NCBI GenBank assembly: GCA_963705495.1
Contig: CAVPJQ010000022.1
Coordinates: 1-64,000, forward strand
Source of the DNA: DATBVX01 sp963705495
Lineage (GTDB): Bacteria > Pseudomonadota > Gammaproteobacteria > Steroidobacterales > Steroidobacteraceae
Direction of reading: 5' to 3'
DNA: 64,000 nucleotides
This document shows positions 1 to 9,063 of this stretch, one piece after another. Each line of letters starts with the position of its first letter. The first letter of the stretch is position 1. The translations under genes were made by a program, and so were the position numbers. The notes beneath the pieces are model-generated. The model made no database searches. It was not told where the DNA came from and saw nothing but the letters and a program-made list of their open reading frames with translations.

Positions 1-1
1 G

Positions 2-430
2 CCTCGCCCGAGCGTCGTCACGCTCGCCTCGGCCATGGACGTCGGGGACCCAAGCAACGCCGAACGCCTGGGCACGTTGATGCCCGACCCCCAGACGTGG
101 GGTAGCCGCCTGGCCGCAGTATCAATCAGCGACGATGAGATTCGGGCGCGCATCCGTGCGGACTACTCAGCCTACGGGCGCGTATGGTGCCCGCACACCG
201 CCGTTGCAGCCGAGGCGTACATGCAGCTGCCGGTCGAATTGCGCCGCGGACACCACTGGGTCCTGGTGGCGACTGCCCACCCGGCAAAGTTCAGCGAGAT
301 CGTCGAACCCCTGATCGGTGGCGAAGTCGCCGTTCCCCCGGCACTCGCAGCGCTGCTGTCCTTGCCGCGACAGGTTACCGAGATCGATGCCGAATTCGTC
401 ACTCTCAAGACAGAACTGCTCGCACGATGA
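2..430 (+). CDS. thrC: Threonine synthase, C-terminal part (5' truncated by window)
   Basis: This is the last 142 codons of a PLP-dependent threonine synthase, which converts O-phosphohomoserine to threonine. The frame is open from base 2, so the gene begins outside the window. The visible part has the SAMDVGDPSNAER stretch typical of the family's C-terminal half, then the CPHTAVA segment and a conserved-looking tail ending in a short basic helix. The stop overlaps the next gene's ATG (ATGA), so the two are translationally coupled. The catalytic lysine lies upstream and cannot be checked. Identity is fairly secure from the C-terminal motifs alone. Confidence 0.88.
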   Translation, partial: PRPSVVTLASAMDVGDPSNAERLGTLMPDPQTWGSRLAAVSISDDEIRARIRADYSAYGRVWCPHTAVAAEAYMQLPVELRRGHHWVLVATAHPAKFSEIVEPLIGGEVAVPPALAALLSLPRQVTEIDAEFVTLKTELLAR

Positions 431-1023
431 TCGAAACACTCGAACACCTCGATCCGCGCGTCGTTGCCTGGGCGCTCGGCGCGCTGCTTCTGGCTGTGAT
501 TGCGATATGGGGCTATGGGCGGCTGCGGCGCATGACCGAACTGCGTGCGCTGCGCGCGGCACTCAAGGACGCTTCCTACGAAGTCGTGCACGATGTCCTC
601 ATTCCAGACGGAATGGACGGACGGCTGCATGTCGATTTCCTGCTGCTCACGCAGCGAGGCATCCTGGTCCTCGATCTGCGCGAGGTACCAGGCCTGATCT
701 TCGGCGGCGACCAGATGAATGACTGGGCCGTCATGACGCGCCGGCGCCGCTACTCGTTTGCCAACCCGCAGGGGCCGCTTCTCGATCGGGTCGCGGCCGT
801 GAGGCAGTTTGCCGGCGACACTCCGGTCGAAGGCCGCGTGCTGTTCACTTCGCGTGCGCGGTTTCCGAAGGGTCGCCCGAAGTCAGTCCTGATGCTGGAT
901 TCACTGAAATTGGAGTACGCGCCGGTCGACAAGGGCTCGATGCAGAGCGTAGTGGCGCATTTCAGACCGGGCTGGGAGTCAGTCAAGGCAAGCCTGACTC
1001 CCAGCGATCTGGCCCGTCGGTGA
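427..1023 (+). CDS. Membrane-anchored NERD-domain protein
   Basis: A 198-residue protein with one N-terminal membrane segment (about residues 12-31) and a cytosolic nuclease-related (NERD) domain. The domain is marked by GRLHVDFLLLTQRGILVLDL and the following FGGD/W pattern, which resembles a restriction-endonuclease-like fold. NERD proteins are presumed nucleases, but their substrates are mostly unknown. I start it at the ATG overlapping the thrC stop by four bases; longer upstream frames would lie inside thrC. The coupling to thrC is clear in sequence, but a functional link is not. No extra domain (helicase, kinase or zinc finger) is present. Confidence 0.75.
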   Translation: MIETLEHLDPRVVAWALGALLLAVIAIWGYGRLRRMTELRALRAALKDASYEVVHDVLIPDGMDGRLHVDFLLLTQRGILVLDLREVPGLIFGGDQMNDWAVMTRRRRYSFANPQGPLLDRVAAVRQFAGDTPVEGRVLFTSRARFPKGRPKSVLMLDSLKLEYAPVDKGSMQSVVAHFRPGWESVKASLTPSDLARR

Positions 1024-1035
1024 GGCGCGGGCGAA

Positions 1036-1584
1036 TCAGGTCGACGGCTTTGAGGAATCGCCGGAAGAGGGCGCCGCAGCGGGCGGCCGGTGCCGCTGGA
1101 AATGCTGCTCTCTCATCTGCGCTTCGATCTGTGGGAGCTTCGCCTTCTGTTCCTTGTTGAGCAACCCATACACCTGCGAACGCAGTTGGCTACCATCGGT
1201 CACCATCTTCGATGCCAGCTCGGCGGCGGACTGGCTGACCTGCGCGACCACCGTGGCGTAGTTCGGATCGTCCGGCTGCGTGCCGCGCAGTTTGTCGGCC
1301 TGCACGCGCATGCTTTCCCGCATGGCCTGCATCTGCGGACGCGCGGCGTCGAAAATTCCCTTGATGGACTGCCGCTGCTCTGCGCTCAGGCCGAGCTGAT
1401 CACCCATCCGTGCGATGTCAGCGCCGAAGAAGCCCGCGCCGAACATCGCATCAGACCCCGGGCCATGCTCGTGGCCGGACCATCCATTCTCATGCTTCTC
1501 GTCGCCGGCCGCCGCGATCGCAGCAGCGCCGAGCACGACGACCGCGAGCAATGCGGCCGTGAAACGCTTACCTACTTCTGACAC
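1036..1584 (-). CDS. Spy/CpxP family periplasmic protein
   Basis: A 182-residue secreted protein with a signal peptide (hydrophobic residues about 8-24, Ala-rich cleavage region) and a helical mature part. It contains two LTxxQ-like repeats, LSAEQRQSIKGIF and LNKEQKAKLPQIEAQM, the hallmark of Spy/CpxP envelope-stress chaperones. I chose a GTG start because AAGGAG lies six bases upstream; the ATG two codons earlier is too close to that site. The Pro/Ser-rich tail is unusual. The gene is divergent from a CpxR/CpxA-like pair, the arrangement of cpxP and cpxRA in enterics, so it may be a target or inhibitor of that system (inference). Confidence 0.8.
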   Translation of the reverse strand: MSEVGKRFTAALLAVVVLGAAAIAAAGDEKHENGWSGHEHGPGSDAMFGAGFFGADIARMGDQLGLSAEQRQSIKGIFDAARPQMQAMRESMRVQADKLRGTQPDDPNYATVVAQVSQSAAELASKMVTDGSQLRSQVYGLLNKEQKAKLPQIEAQMREQHFQRHRPPAAAPSSGDSSKPST

Positions 1585-1750
1585 GGTCATCTCCTTCCAC
1601 GCCTGCTCCCACCTCGGGAGCGTTCGATGCTGAGAGCTTACGGTGACCCTGGTGTGAAGGGGGATTAGAACTCGCAAAGCCCCTGCAAAGATCGGTCAAG
1701 GGTCGCCGGTGACGGTGACAAACCAGGGCCTTACCCGCACCATCGAGTGC

Positions 1751-2470
1751 ATGAACAACGCTTCAGCTGCAACGCGCGTGCTGCTGGTCGATGACGATCG
1801 GGAGTTGACGGCGATGCTCGCGCAGTACCTCGGAGGGGAGGGCTTCCAGGTCGAAGCCGTCCATGAAGGCACTGGCGTGCTGGAGCGCTTGGCCGCCTCC
1901 AACATTGACCTGATCGTCCTCGACATCATGCTGCCGGGCCGTAACGGGCTCGAAGTCCTGCAGGAGTTGCGGCGCCGGGGACAAGCGCCGCCGGTGCTGA
2001 TGCTGACGGCACGCGGCGATGATGTCGATCGGATCCTCGGGCTCGAGCTCGGCGCGGATGACTACCTGCCCAAACCGTTCAATCCGCGCGAGCTCGCCGC
2101 CCGCCTGCGTGCCATTCTGCGTCGCGCACGCGAACCGGGAAGCCCGGCTGGGGCACCAATTCAACTGGGCCCGATCACCGTCGATCCATCGCGGCATCGA
2201 ACGGAGGTCAGGGGCGCGGTCGTAGTGCTCACCGGGGCCGAAATGCGTGTGCTCGAACAGCTCATGCGCCATGCGGGCAAGGTGATCTCGCGCGAGCAAC
2301 TCACCGAATCGGCGCTCGGCCGCAAGCTCGAGCTCTACGATCGCAGCATCGACACGCACGTGAGCAATCTGCGGCGCAAGCTGGCGCTGACTGGCGTGGG
2401 CGATCCCGAAATCCGCGGCATCCGCGGTGCCGGCTACATGCTCACCGCACCGGGTGAGGAGGGGTCGTGA
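1751..2470 (+). CDS. OmpR-family response regulator, CpxR-like
   Basis: A 239-residue response regulator with an N-terminal receiver domain (acidic LLVDDD, phospho-acceptor Asp58 in LIVLDIMLPG, lysine in DDYLPKPFNP) and a C-terminal winged-helix DNA-binding domain ending GIRGAGYML. I start it at MNNASAA; the open frame extends upstream without a better initiation site. It overlaps the sensor kinase by four bases and is divergent from a Spy/CpxP gene, so a CpxR-like envelope-stress role is the best guess. Family membership is secure; the CpxR assignment is inference from context. Confidence 0.88.
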   Translation: MNNASAATRVLLVDDDRELTAMLAQYLGGEGFQVEAVHEGTGVLERLAASNIDLIVLDIMLPGRNGLEVLQELRRRGQAPPVLMLTARGDDVDRILGLELGADDYLPKPFNPRELAARLRAILRRAREPGSPAGAPIQLGPITVDPSRHRTEVRGAVVVLTGAEMRVLEQLMRHAGKVISREQLTESALGRKLELYDRSIDTHVSNLRRKLALTGVGDPEIRGIRGAGYMLTAPGEEGS

Positions 2471-3831
2471 CCAGTCTGCTGGCGCGCATCTTCGCCTCGT
2501 TCTGGGTGGCGATGGTGCTGATCGTTGCAGGTGCGATCGGTGTAACGCTTTACGTGCTCGCGGAGCGCGCCGACGGACCGCAAAGAGACCCGGCGGCGCT
2601 CGCTGAGCAGGCCGCGGCCGCACTGCAATCGGGTGGTGAACCGGGACTGAAGCGCTGGCTCACGAACCTCGAGCGCCGCAACCTGGATACGCGGCTCCTC
2701 GTGGTGGGCCCGCAGGGCGAAGAACTTCTCGGCCGTCCCGTGCCGCATTTTCTGGCGCGACGCGTGGCCCGCGATGCGCTTGAACCAGGCCACGAGCGGC
2801 CACCACCGCCGGAGCGTGCCGCACGCTACCGGCCGCCACAGCCACTGCCATTGATCATCGCCGGCGACGGAACGGTGTATCGGCTCGCGCTGATGCCGCG
2901 CAGACCGGAATTTTTCGGCACACTCGAGATACCGCAGGCGCGCGCGGCGATCCTGGTGCTCGCGATCCTGGTCACGGCCCTGATCAGCTGGTGGCTGGCA
3001 CGTTCGGTGACCCGGCCGGTCCGAGCGTTGACCTCTGCAACGCGTGCGCTGGCCGGCGGTGATCTCGACATTCGGCTGCCGCAGGTCGCCAGGCGCCGCG
3101 ACGAGTTGGGTGTCCTGGCGCGTGACTTCGAGGAGATGGCGCGCCGCTTGCGCGAATTGCTGCGTGGGCGCGAGCGACTGCTGCGGGACGTCTCGCACGA
3201 GCTGCGCTCGCCTCTTGCGCGCATGCAGGTTGCCGTGGCACTGGGCCGTCAACCTGGTGGAGACGTCGCCCAGAGCCTGCAGCGCATCGAATCGGAAGCG
3301 GCGCGGCTCGATGGGCTCATCGACCAGGTGCTCAAGCTGTCGCGCCTGGATGCCGGCGCCGCTGCGCTGACGCGCGAGCCGGTCGACCTGGTGGGGCTCA
3401 TCGATCAGGTGGCGCGTGACGCGAGCTTCGAAGGACAAGGGTACGACGTGCGTGTTCAGTGGGATCCGCCGGAGCGCGCGGTCATGGTGCGCGCCGATGC
3501 CGAGTTGCTGGCGAGCGCGATCGAAAATGTGGTGCGCAACGCGCTGCGCTACAGCCCGCCCGGTTCGGCCGTCGAAATCAGGCTGCAAAGCACTCCCGGC
3601 GAGGCGCGCCTCATCGTCCGCGATCACGGACCCGGCGTTCCGGAAGCGGATGTGCAGCGCATCTTTGAGCCGTTCTTCCGGGTCGCCGAGTCGCGCAGCC
3701 GTGAGAGTGGTGGTGACGGCATCGGGCTCGCGATCACCGCGCGTGTGCTCGCCGCGCACGGTGGCGCGACGCGCGCGCAAAATGCGCCGGGGGGCGAGGG
3801 CCTGCAGGTGGAGCTCAGCTTGCCCGTGTGA
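2467..3831 (+). CDS. Sensor histidine kinase, CpxA-like
   Basis: A 454-residue inner-membrane kinase. It has a first membrane helix at about residues 8-32, a periplasmic sensor of about 125 residues with a Pro/Arg-rich stretch, a second helix at about 160-178, a HAMP linker, a HisKA domain with phospho-accepting His244 in DVSHELRSPLARMQ, and an HATPase domain with the N box ENVVRNALRYSPPG and G boxes DHGPGVP and GDGIGLAI. Translation begins at a GTG overlapping the regulator's stop. The kinase partners the upstream CpxR-like regulator; the ligand is unknown. CpxA is suggested by the divergent Spy/CpxP gene and general layout. Confidence 0.88.
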   Translation: MTSLLARIFASFWVAMVLIVAGAIGVTLYVLAERADGPQRDPAALAEQAAAALQSGGEPGLKRWLTNLERRNLDTRLLVVGPQGEELLGRPVPHFLARRVARDALEPGHERPPPPERAARYRPPQPLPLIIAGDGTVYRLALMPRRPEFFGTLEIPQARAAILVLAILVTALISWWLARSVTRPVRALTSATRALAGGDLDIRLPQVARRRDELGVLARDFEEMARRLRELLRGRERLLRDVSHELRSPLARMQVAVALGRQPGGDVAQSLQRIESEAARLDGLIDQVLKLSRLDAGAAALTREPVDLVGLIDQVARDASFEGQGYDVRVQWDPPERAVMVRADAELLASAIENVVRNALRYSPPGSAVEIRLQSTPGEARLIVRDHGPGVPEADVQRIFEPFFRVAESRSRESGGDGIGLAITARVLAAHGGATRAQNAPGGEGLQVELSLPV

Positions 3832-3843
3832 TGGTGAGAAGCT

Positions 3844-5262
3844 CTATCGAGCGGCGTGATCTGCCAACACCTGCGCGACGCATTGCGTAACCTTCATCCC
3901 CGTTTCGATGTGCAGAAACTCGTTGGGGCCGTGCGCGTTCGCGTGCGGTCCGAGCACGCCTGTGACGAGGAACTGCGTTTTTGGAAAACGCTCGCCCAGC
4001 ATGCCCATGAACGGAATGCTGCCGCCGGAGCCGAGATGCACCGCGTCCTTGCCAAAGAAATCGCGCGAGGCGCGCATCACTGACTGCTCCAGCCACGGCT
4101 CGAAGGGCGGGGCATCCCAGCCACCCATCGCGGAATCCGGCGTAAAACTCACGCCTGCGTCATAGGGTGGGTCCGCTTGCAGGGTTGCCGTGAGGAATTT
4201 CGCCACCGGGGCTGGGTCGCAAGTAGGCGGTAACCGCAAGGATAGTTTCACACTGACCTGAGGCACGAGGACATTTCCCGCATCCTGCAGCGCAGGCAGA
4301 CCATCGATGCCGGTGATGGTCAGGCTCGGCTTCCACGTCGTGTTGATCAGCAGTTCCACCGGATCGGTGGAGAGTGGGCGGGCACCGGCGATGAGCGGCA
4401 GGCGTGCCGCGACCTCATCTCCCAGCACCGCCGCGGCAACAGCGATTTGCCTGCGGCGCTCAACCGGGATCGGCACGTACATGGGCTCGATCAACAGGTC
4501 GCCGGTGACTTCATTCTCGATGCGCGACAAGAGCTGGCGCAGGATGCGGATGCAGGAGGGCGCGATGCCACTGCCCATGCCGGAATGCACACCTTCCTCG
4601 AGGACCCGTACCTGCAGGGTTCCCACCAGGTTCCCGCGCAGTGACGTCGTGCACCACAGCTGCTCGTAGTTGCCGCACTCCGCATCCAGACACACGACCA
4701 GGCTCGGCGTGCCGAGGCGCGATGCGAGCGCATCGACATGCAATGGCAGGTCGGCACTGCCGCTCTCTTCGCAGGCTTCAATGAGAACGACGCAACGCGC
4801 CCGGGGAATGCGCTGGGCATCGAGCGCCGCGATTGCTGCCAGGGATGCAAATACGGCATAGCCATCGTCCGCGCCCCCGCGCCCGTAGAGCTTTCCATCG
4901 CGGATCACCGGCTCCCATGGACCGAGTCCTTCATGCCAGCCGGTGAACTCCGGTTGCTTGTCGAGATGGCCGTAGAGCAGCACGCAATCATCAATCTGCC
5001 CGGGAATGTCGATGAATAGCAGCGGCGTGCGACCGGGGATGCGTCGGATCTCCACTGCCATTCCCGGGAACTTCTGCGCGCGACACCAGCGTGCCATCAG
5101 CTGAACGGCTGCTTCCATGTGCCCGTGCTGCTCCCAATCCGGGTCGAACGCAGGGGACTTGTTCGGGATGCGTACGTAGTCGCAGAGCTGCGGCACGATG
5201 GATTGTTGCCACTGCTCCTCGACCGACTCCTTGAGCGCGTTCTTGTTAAGGTTTTCTAACAT
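3844..5262 (-). CDS. M20-family metallopeptidase (dipeptidase-like)
   Basis: A 472-residue di-zinc amidohydrolase/peptidase of the M20 group. It has the LLYGHLDKQP metal-binding motif, GRGGADDGYA with the bridging Asp, EACEESGS with the catalytic Glu, and the later LDAECG and LGSGGSIPFMG segments, with an inserted dimerisation domain in the middle. There is no signal peptide, so it is cytosolic. It likely hydrolyses dipeptides or N-acylated amino acids; the exact substrate cannot be read. The 44-bp AT-rich gap upstream contains a TATAGT -10-like element on this strand, so the gene may have its own promoter although tatD lies just upstream in the same direction. Confidence 0.85.
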   Translation of the reverse strand: MLENLNKNALKESVEEQWQQSIVPQLCDYVRIPNKSPAFDPDWEQHGHMEAAVQLMARWCRAQKFPGMAVEIRRIPGRTPLLFIDIPGQIDDCVLLYGHLDKQPEFTGWHEGLGPWEPVIRDGKLYGRGGADDGYAVFASLAAIAALDAQRIPRARCVVLIEACEESGSADLPLHVDALASRLGTPSLVVCLDAECGNYEQLWCTTSLRGNLVGTLQVRVLEEGVHSGMGSGIAPSCIRILRQLLSRIENEVTGDLLIEPMYVPIPVERRRQIAVAAAVLGDEVAARLPLIAGARPLSTDPVELLINTTWKPSLTITGIDGLPALQDAGNVLVPQVSVKLSLRLPPTCDPAPVAKFLTATLQADPPYDAGVSFTPDSAMGGWDAPPFEPWLEQSVMRASRDFFGKDAVHLGSGGSIPFMGMLGERFPKTQFLVTGVLGPHANAHGPNEFLHIETGMKVTQCVAQVLADHAAR

Positions 5263-5306
5263 TGTATATCAATGCCTTACGGACTATACCTAAGAAGATA
5301 GATTGC

Positions 5307-6107
5307 TCAGTCGCTGGGCCAGCCAAAGAGGGCTCGGGCGTTCGCGGTGGTGTGGCGGGCAAGCTCATCGGCAGGCTCGCCCCGCAAGGCTGCGACTGTC
5401 GCCAGGATATGGGGCAGATACATCGGCTCATTACGCCGGCTGACGGGCTTGGGCTCGAGGTCGCGCGGTAACAGGTAGGGCCCATCGGTTTCGAGCATCA
5501 GCCGTTCGGCCGGGATCCGTGTCACGAGTTCCTGGAGCTCGCGGCCCCGACGCTCATCGTTGATCCAGCCGGTCACGCCGATGTACAGACCGAGCGCGAG
5601 GTACTCGTCGAGCTCCGTGCGTGATCCGGTGAAACAGTGAGCGACTGCGGCCGGAAGCTGTGGCAGCCACTCGCGCAGGATGGCCACGAAATCCTGATGC
5701 GCATCGCGCTGGTGAAGGAACACGGGCCGCTGCGCCGCCGACGCCAGCTCGAGCTGCTCGGCAAATGCCCGCCGCTGATCAGCTCGGGGTGAAAAGTCGC
5801 GGAAGTAGTCGAGGCCACACTCGCCGGCCGCGCAGACTTCCGCCGCTTGCAGCAGCCCCTGTAACTCCGTGCGCTGTTCGGCCGTGAATTCACTGGCGTG
5901 GTGAGGATGCACGCCTGCAGTAGTCCGCAGCATGCTCGGAAACTCACGCACCAGCTCAATGGCGCGTCGGGTACTCGAAATGCTCGAACCGGTCACGATC
6001 ATGTGCGTCACGCCCGCCGCGCGCGCCCTTTCGAGCACCTGATTGCGATCCACGTCGTAGCTGTCGTGTGCGAGATTGATTCCAATGTCGATGAGTGCTT
6101 CGGGCAT
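5307..6107 (-). CDS. tatD: TatD family metal-dependent DNase
   Basis: A 266-residue TIM-barrel hydrolase matching E. coli TatD closely in architecture: DIGINL near the N-terminus, TAGVHPHHAS, GECGLDYFRDFS, FLHQRDAH, VAHCFTG, YIGVTGWINDERRG, and the C-terminal LETDGPYLLPRDL. These give the metal-binding His and Asp residues of a 3'-5' exonuclease implicated in repair of oxidative DNA damage. I start at MPEALID, where homology begins; the open frame runs about 110 codons further upstream into the divergent TPR gene, which I judge untranslated. There is no Tat operon nearby. Confidence 0.92.
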   Translation of the reverse strand: MPEALIDIGINLAHDSYDVDRNQVLERARAAGVTHMIVTGSSISSTRRAIELVREFPSMLRTTAGVHPHHASEFTAEQRTELQGLLQAAEVCAAGECGLDYFRDFSPRADQRRAFAEQLELASAAQRPVFLHQRDAHQDFVAILREWLPQLPAAVAHCFTGSRTELDEYLALGLYIGVTGWINDERRGRELQELVTRIPAERLMLETDGPYLLPRDLEPKPVSRRNEPMYLPHILATVAALRGEPADELARHTTANARALFGWPSD

Positions 6108-6227
6108 CGTTACGGGCCAACCTGGGAGCGCCTGGCTGCGGAGGCGAGATTGCATGCTATCTTGCCCCGCCCGGCAAGTGAGCCCTTGAGCTTCCCTGGC
6201 ACGCGCGAGCGGTCGAGTCACAAGCAC

Positions 6228-6977
6228 ATGCGCAAATCCTACGCGATGTTCCTGGTCCTGATGGCGACCTGCACCCTGCAGGCGCAGGAAATAGATCCTG
6301 CCGATCTCGAGGGACGCATCGAGTACGCGTATTTCACGGCCGACGTCAATGCGCTGCGTAACCTGGTTGGCGCGACCCAGAATTCCCTGGCGAAAGGCAG
6401 CAGCAGCACACTCGCTCACTATCAGCAGGGCCACCTGCAGTATCGTCTCGGGCAGGTACTCGAGGCGCGTAACGACTCAAAGGCGCCGGAGGCATACTCG
6501 GCTTGCGTCGACGCGCTGGGCAAAGCGATTGATGCCGATAAACAATTTGCCGAGGCGTACGCGCTGCAATCGGCGTGTCATACGAGCCTCGCAGCGCTCC
6601 AGGCCTGGAAGGTCGTCGTTGATCTGCCGTTGGGGGGCTCGCGCCTGGACAAGGCGTTGAAGCTTGCGCCGAAGAACCCGCGCGTCGCGCTGATCGATGC
6701 ACTGAATGACTACGAGCGACCGCGAGGGTTGGGCGGAGATCGCAAGCGCGCCTGTGCCAAGTTCGCGCGAGCCGCGCAGCTCTTCGAAGCCTCCCCGGAT
6801 GAGACACGGCTGCCCGGATGGGGCGCGGCCGATGCCTATTTCTACGTAGGCAGATGCCTGGACGAAGGCGGAGACGTACTGGGCGCGCGCAGCGCACTGG
6901 AACGCGCGCTCATCATCGCGCCGGATTTTGCCGCTGCCCGGGCCGAGCTGCGCCGTGTCATCGCGCCGAAGTCCTGA
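6228..6977 (+). CDS. Exported TPR-repeat protein of unknown function
   Basis: A 249-residue protein with a short signal peptide (MRKSYAMFLVLMATCTLQA) followed by helical repeats of tetratricopeptide type, clearest in the regions around PEAYSACVDALGKAIDAD and the final ARSALERALIIAPDFAAARAE. Cysteines occur in pairs that could form disulfides in the periplasm. I chose the start that gives the signal peptide; the upstream frame overlaps tatD. It is divergent from tatD and convergent with the porin-like gene, one base short of overlapping it. TPR proteins scaffold other proteins; no partner is evident here. Confidence 0.75.
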   Translation: MRKSYAMFLVLMATCTLQAQEIDPADLEGRIEYAYFTADVNALRNLVGATQNSLAKGSSSTLAHYQQGHLQYRLGQVLEARNDSKAPEAYSACVDALGKAIDADKQFAEAYALQSACHTSLAALQAWKVVVDLPLGGSRLDKALKLAPKNPRVALIDALNDYERPRGLGGDRKRACAKFARAAQLFEASPDETRLPGWGAADAYFYVGRCLDEGGDVLGARSALERALIIAPDFAAARAELRRVIAPKS

Positions 6978-6978
6978 T

Positions 6979-8229
6979 CTAGTAATTGAAGCGAAACGCG
7001 CATTGCACCGTACGTTCGCGAAACTCTTCATCAAGTCCCAGCAGAGTGCGCTGTTCGAGTTCTCCCTCGACTTGCAGGGCTTCGATCCACAGCTGCCAGT
7101 GCTTGCCGAAGTCGAAGCTGTAATCGAGCGTCCAGCCCTGAGCATCCTGGTAGCCGTCGAAATAGAGCGCGCCACGCAGCGTGTAGGTCGACAGGTTGTC
7201 ATAGCGAGCCGTGAGGCGGTGCCGGCCGAAGGCACCACTCACCAGCGCGAAATATGACTCGTAGCCCAACCGGATCAGGCCAAGGCCGTCGCTGCTGGGC
7301 CCTACTGCCGTATCACCGTCCATCCACTGGGCCACGAAGGTCCAATCCGGGCGCCACTCGAAGCGCAGCCCCGCACTGTCGAAGCGCGTGAGCCAGGCGT
7401 TCTCGAATCCATTGCTGGCCGCCGGATCGCCACGGTTGTCGTAGTGAAGCACCCTGAGCTCGAGGCGTTCCGGCCAGCTGGCCTGAATGCCCAGGTAGTA
7501 TCCGGGACGATTGTCGATTTCATGGAAGAACTCGACCTGGTGTCTCGCCGTGCTGGCCTCAAAGATCTTCGGCAGCCCGCCGAACAGTGCCGTCTGACGA
7601 TCGTGGATCGCCCAGCCGCGTTCGAAGATTTGCACGCCCAGCGGATCGTTCCAGCCGTACAGCGAGCCGACCAGGCTGAGGTCCACACCACTGCCGGTCC
7701 GCGAGCCGAGCCAGGTGAGCTCAGCTTCAGCGCCTACGATTCGCAGCTCCTCGCCGAGCCAGGTATTGATCGCAGCGGGACTGAGTGAGTACGCGCTTTG
7801 CCAGCCGGCGTCGCGATTCTCAAGGGAGATCGGCGGATAGAAGGCGCCCAGCTTGGTGCGCCAGCGCCACGCGGAGGAAGGGAAGGGGCGCCACTCGAGA
7901 AACGCTTCAGTAACATCCACCGGATTCTTGTCATGGTCTGCGTAGCTGTCGACGGTCAGATGCGCATCGATCGTCTCCGTCAGCGCACCGCGGTACTCCA
8001 GGAAGAATCGTCCGAGCTGCAACTCATCGTGACCTTCGTCGAACCGGGCAAGCCCCAGACCACCGTCCGTGAATGAGCGCTCGACGTTGGTGTCCACGTA
8101 GCGCACGTCGATCTGAATATCGAGTTGGTGTGCCGACCAATCCGCGCTCAGAGCCAATCCTGGACAAGCGAGGAGTGCCGCGATCAGTTCACTGCGTCCG
8201 TGGCGCAAGCCGAGCCCCTCAGTACGCAT
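6979..8229 (-). CDS. Outer-membrane beta-barrel (porin-like) protein
   Basis: A 416-residue protein with an N-terminal signal region ending around LALSA-DW and a mature chain made of alternating hydrophobic/aromatic strands, ending in a terminal aromatic residue (AFRFNY), the usual outer-membrane barrel signature. It has no TonB box or plug that I can see, so a porin or structural barrel is likelier than a TonB receptor. The start overlaps the end of the cupredoxin-like gene upstream by 11 bases, so the two form one transcription unit. Substrate is unknown; a role linked to the neighbouring copper-type protein is inference. Confidence 0.72.
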   Translation of the reverse strand: MRTEGLGLRHGRSELIAALLACPGLALSADWSAHQLDIQIDVRYVDTNVERSFTDGGLGLARFDEGHDELQLGRFFLEYRGALTETIDAHLTVDSYADHDKNPVDVTEAFLEWRPFPSSAWRWRTKLGAFYPPISLENRDAGWQSAYSLSPAAINTWLGEELRIVGAEAELTWLGSRTGSGVDLSLVGSLYGWNDPLGVQIFERGWAIHDRQTALFGGLPKIFEASTARHQVEFFHEIDNRPGYYLGIQASWPERLELRVLHYDNRGDPAASNGFENAWLTRFDSAGLRFEWRPDWTFVAQWMDGDTAVGPSSDGLGLIRLGYESYFALVSGAFGRHRLTARYDNLSTYTLRGALYFDGYQDAQGWTLDYSFDFGKHWQLWIEALQVEGELEQRTLLGLDEEFRERTVQCAFRFNY

Positions 8230-8896
8230 TGCGATCTGCCTTGGCTGGCTTGGGGCGCAACTCGGGCGACAGCGATTTCGTCAGGCGCAGCATGACGGGT
8301 GGCCGTGCATCCGCGCCCACCTGCACTTCTCTCGTGATCTCGTCCTCGGCCTCGTTGAAACGCGGGCTCCACGCGCTGACCTCGTAGTCGCCGCCTGGCA
8401 ACCCATCGAGGCGCAGCGTTCCGGACGCGCCGGTCTTGCCGAAGAATGGCGAAGCCGTGACGTAGATGTAACCGAGCATGCTGTCGTGAATGTTGCAGCC
8501 GAGTACGACGAGGCCCGCCTTGTCGAATATCAGCGGCGGATACACCTGACCCCGGTAAAGCGAAAGCTGAAAACGTTTTGCCGGCGAGAACGAGTAGACC
8601 TGGTGGGCTACGCTATCGCTGTTGGGGAAGTCGACTGGCGTGCCGGTGCGCACGACGAGGATGCGCGGTACGAACTGCCGTTCCACTTGATCCATGACAG
8701 CGTGCCGTGGCGCTTCAGTCGGCGGGGCGTCATCGGCGCCGTGCCGCGGAGTCGCGACGATCACCACATCGCTCACGGGCCGCCCGTCCCGGTCCAGCAC
8801 CCCGATTTCCAATGCCGCTCCCGCGGTTGGCGCTGCCCTCAGGAACAGCACGCAAGTCGCTGAGAGCAAGCCCGCCAAATGACCGAAACGCAGCAT
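8219..8896 (-). CDS. Periplasmic cupredoxin-like protein (annotated elsewhere as methylamine-utilisation type)
   Basis: A 225-residue exported protein. After the signal peptide (MLRFGHLAG...GAALE) comes a short beta domain resembling a carboxypeptidase-regulatory or transthyretin-like fold (VLDRDGRPVSDVVIVATP), then a cupredoxin core with His in DSVAHQVYSFS and the C-N-I-H-D-S-M cluster. This supplies the His-Cys-His-Met set of a type 1 copper site. A second Gly-rich beta segment (LRLDGLPGGDYEVSAWSP) ends it. I start at the ATG before the signal peptide rather than the upstream one. It is cotranscribed with the barrel gene and divergent from the EAL/GGDEF gene. Electron transfer or copper sensing are both possible. 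Confidence 0.78.
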   Translation of the reverse strand: MLRFGHLAGLLSATCVLFLRAAPTAGAALEIGVLDRDGRPVSDVVIVATPRHGADDAPPTEAPRHAVMDQVERQFVPRILVVRTGTPVDFPNSDSVAHQVYSFSPAKRFQLSLYRGQVYPPLIFDKAGLVVLGCNIHDSMLGYIYVTASPFFGKTGASGTLRLDGLPGGDYEVSAWSPRFNEAEDEITREVQVGADARPPVMLRLTKSLSPELRPKPAKADRNAY

Positions 8897-9063
8897 CGGA
8901 AGCCGACCCCGCAAAGCCCGGTGGCGGCAATGAATCACGCTGTGTGGACAGCAAGTTTGACCCACGTCCCAGTTTGACAATAGCTCGGTGGCTGCAATGC
9001 ACCGACCTCTCTAGATTGCGGAATGAGTAGCGTTTTCTAGGAGCGCGAGCCGCACCGACGCAC
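8897..9063. promoter_or_regulatory. Divergent promoter region between cupredoxin/barrel operon and EAL gene
   Basis: This 167-bp intergenic space must hold the promoters for both divergent units. I see no convincing -35/-10 pair or palindromic operator. A GGAG about 20 bases before the EAL start is too far to be a good ribosome site. Confidence 0.4.

Noticed and set aside
2434..3780. 448-codon minus-strand open frame
   Set aside because: Lies opposite the CpxA-like kinase and has no domain signature.
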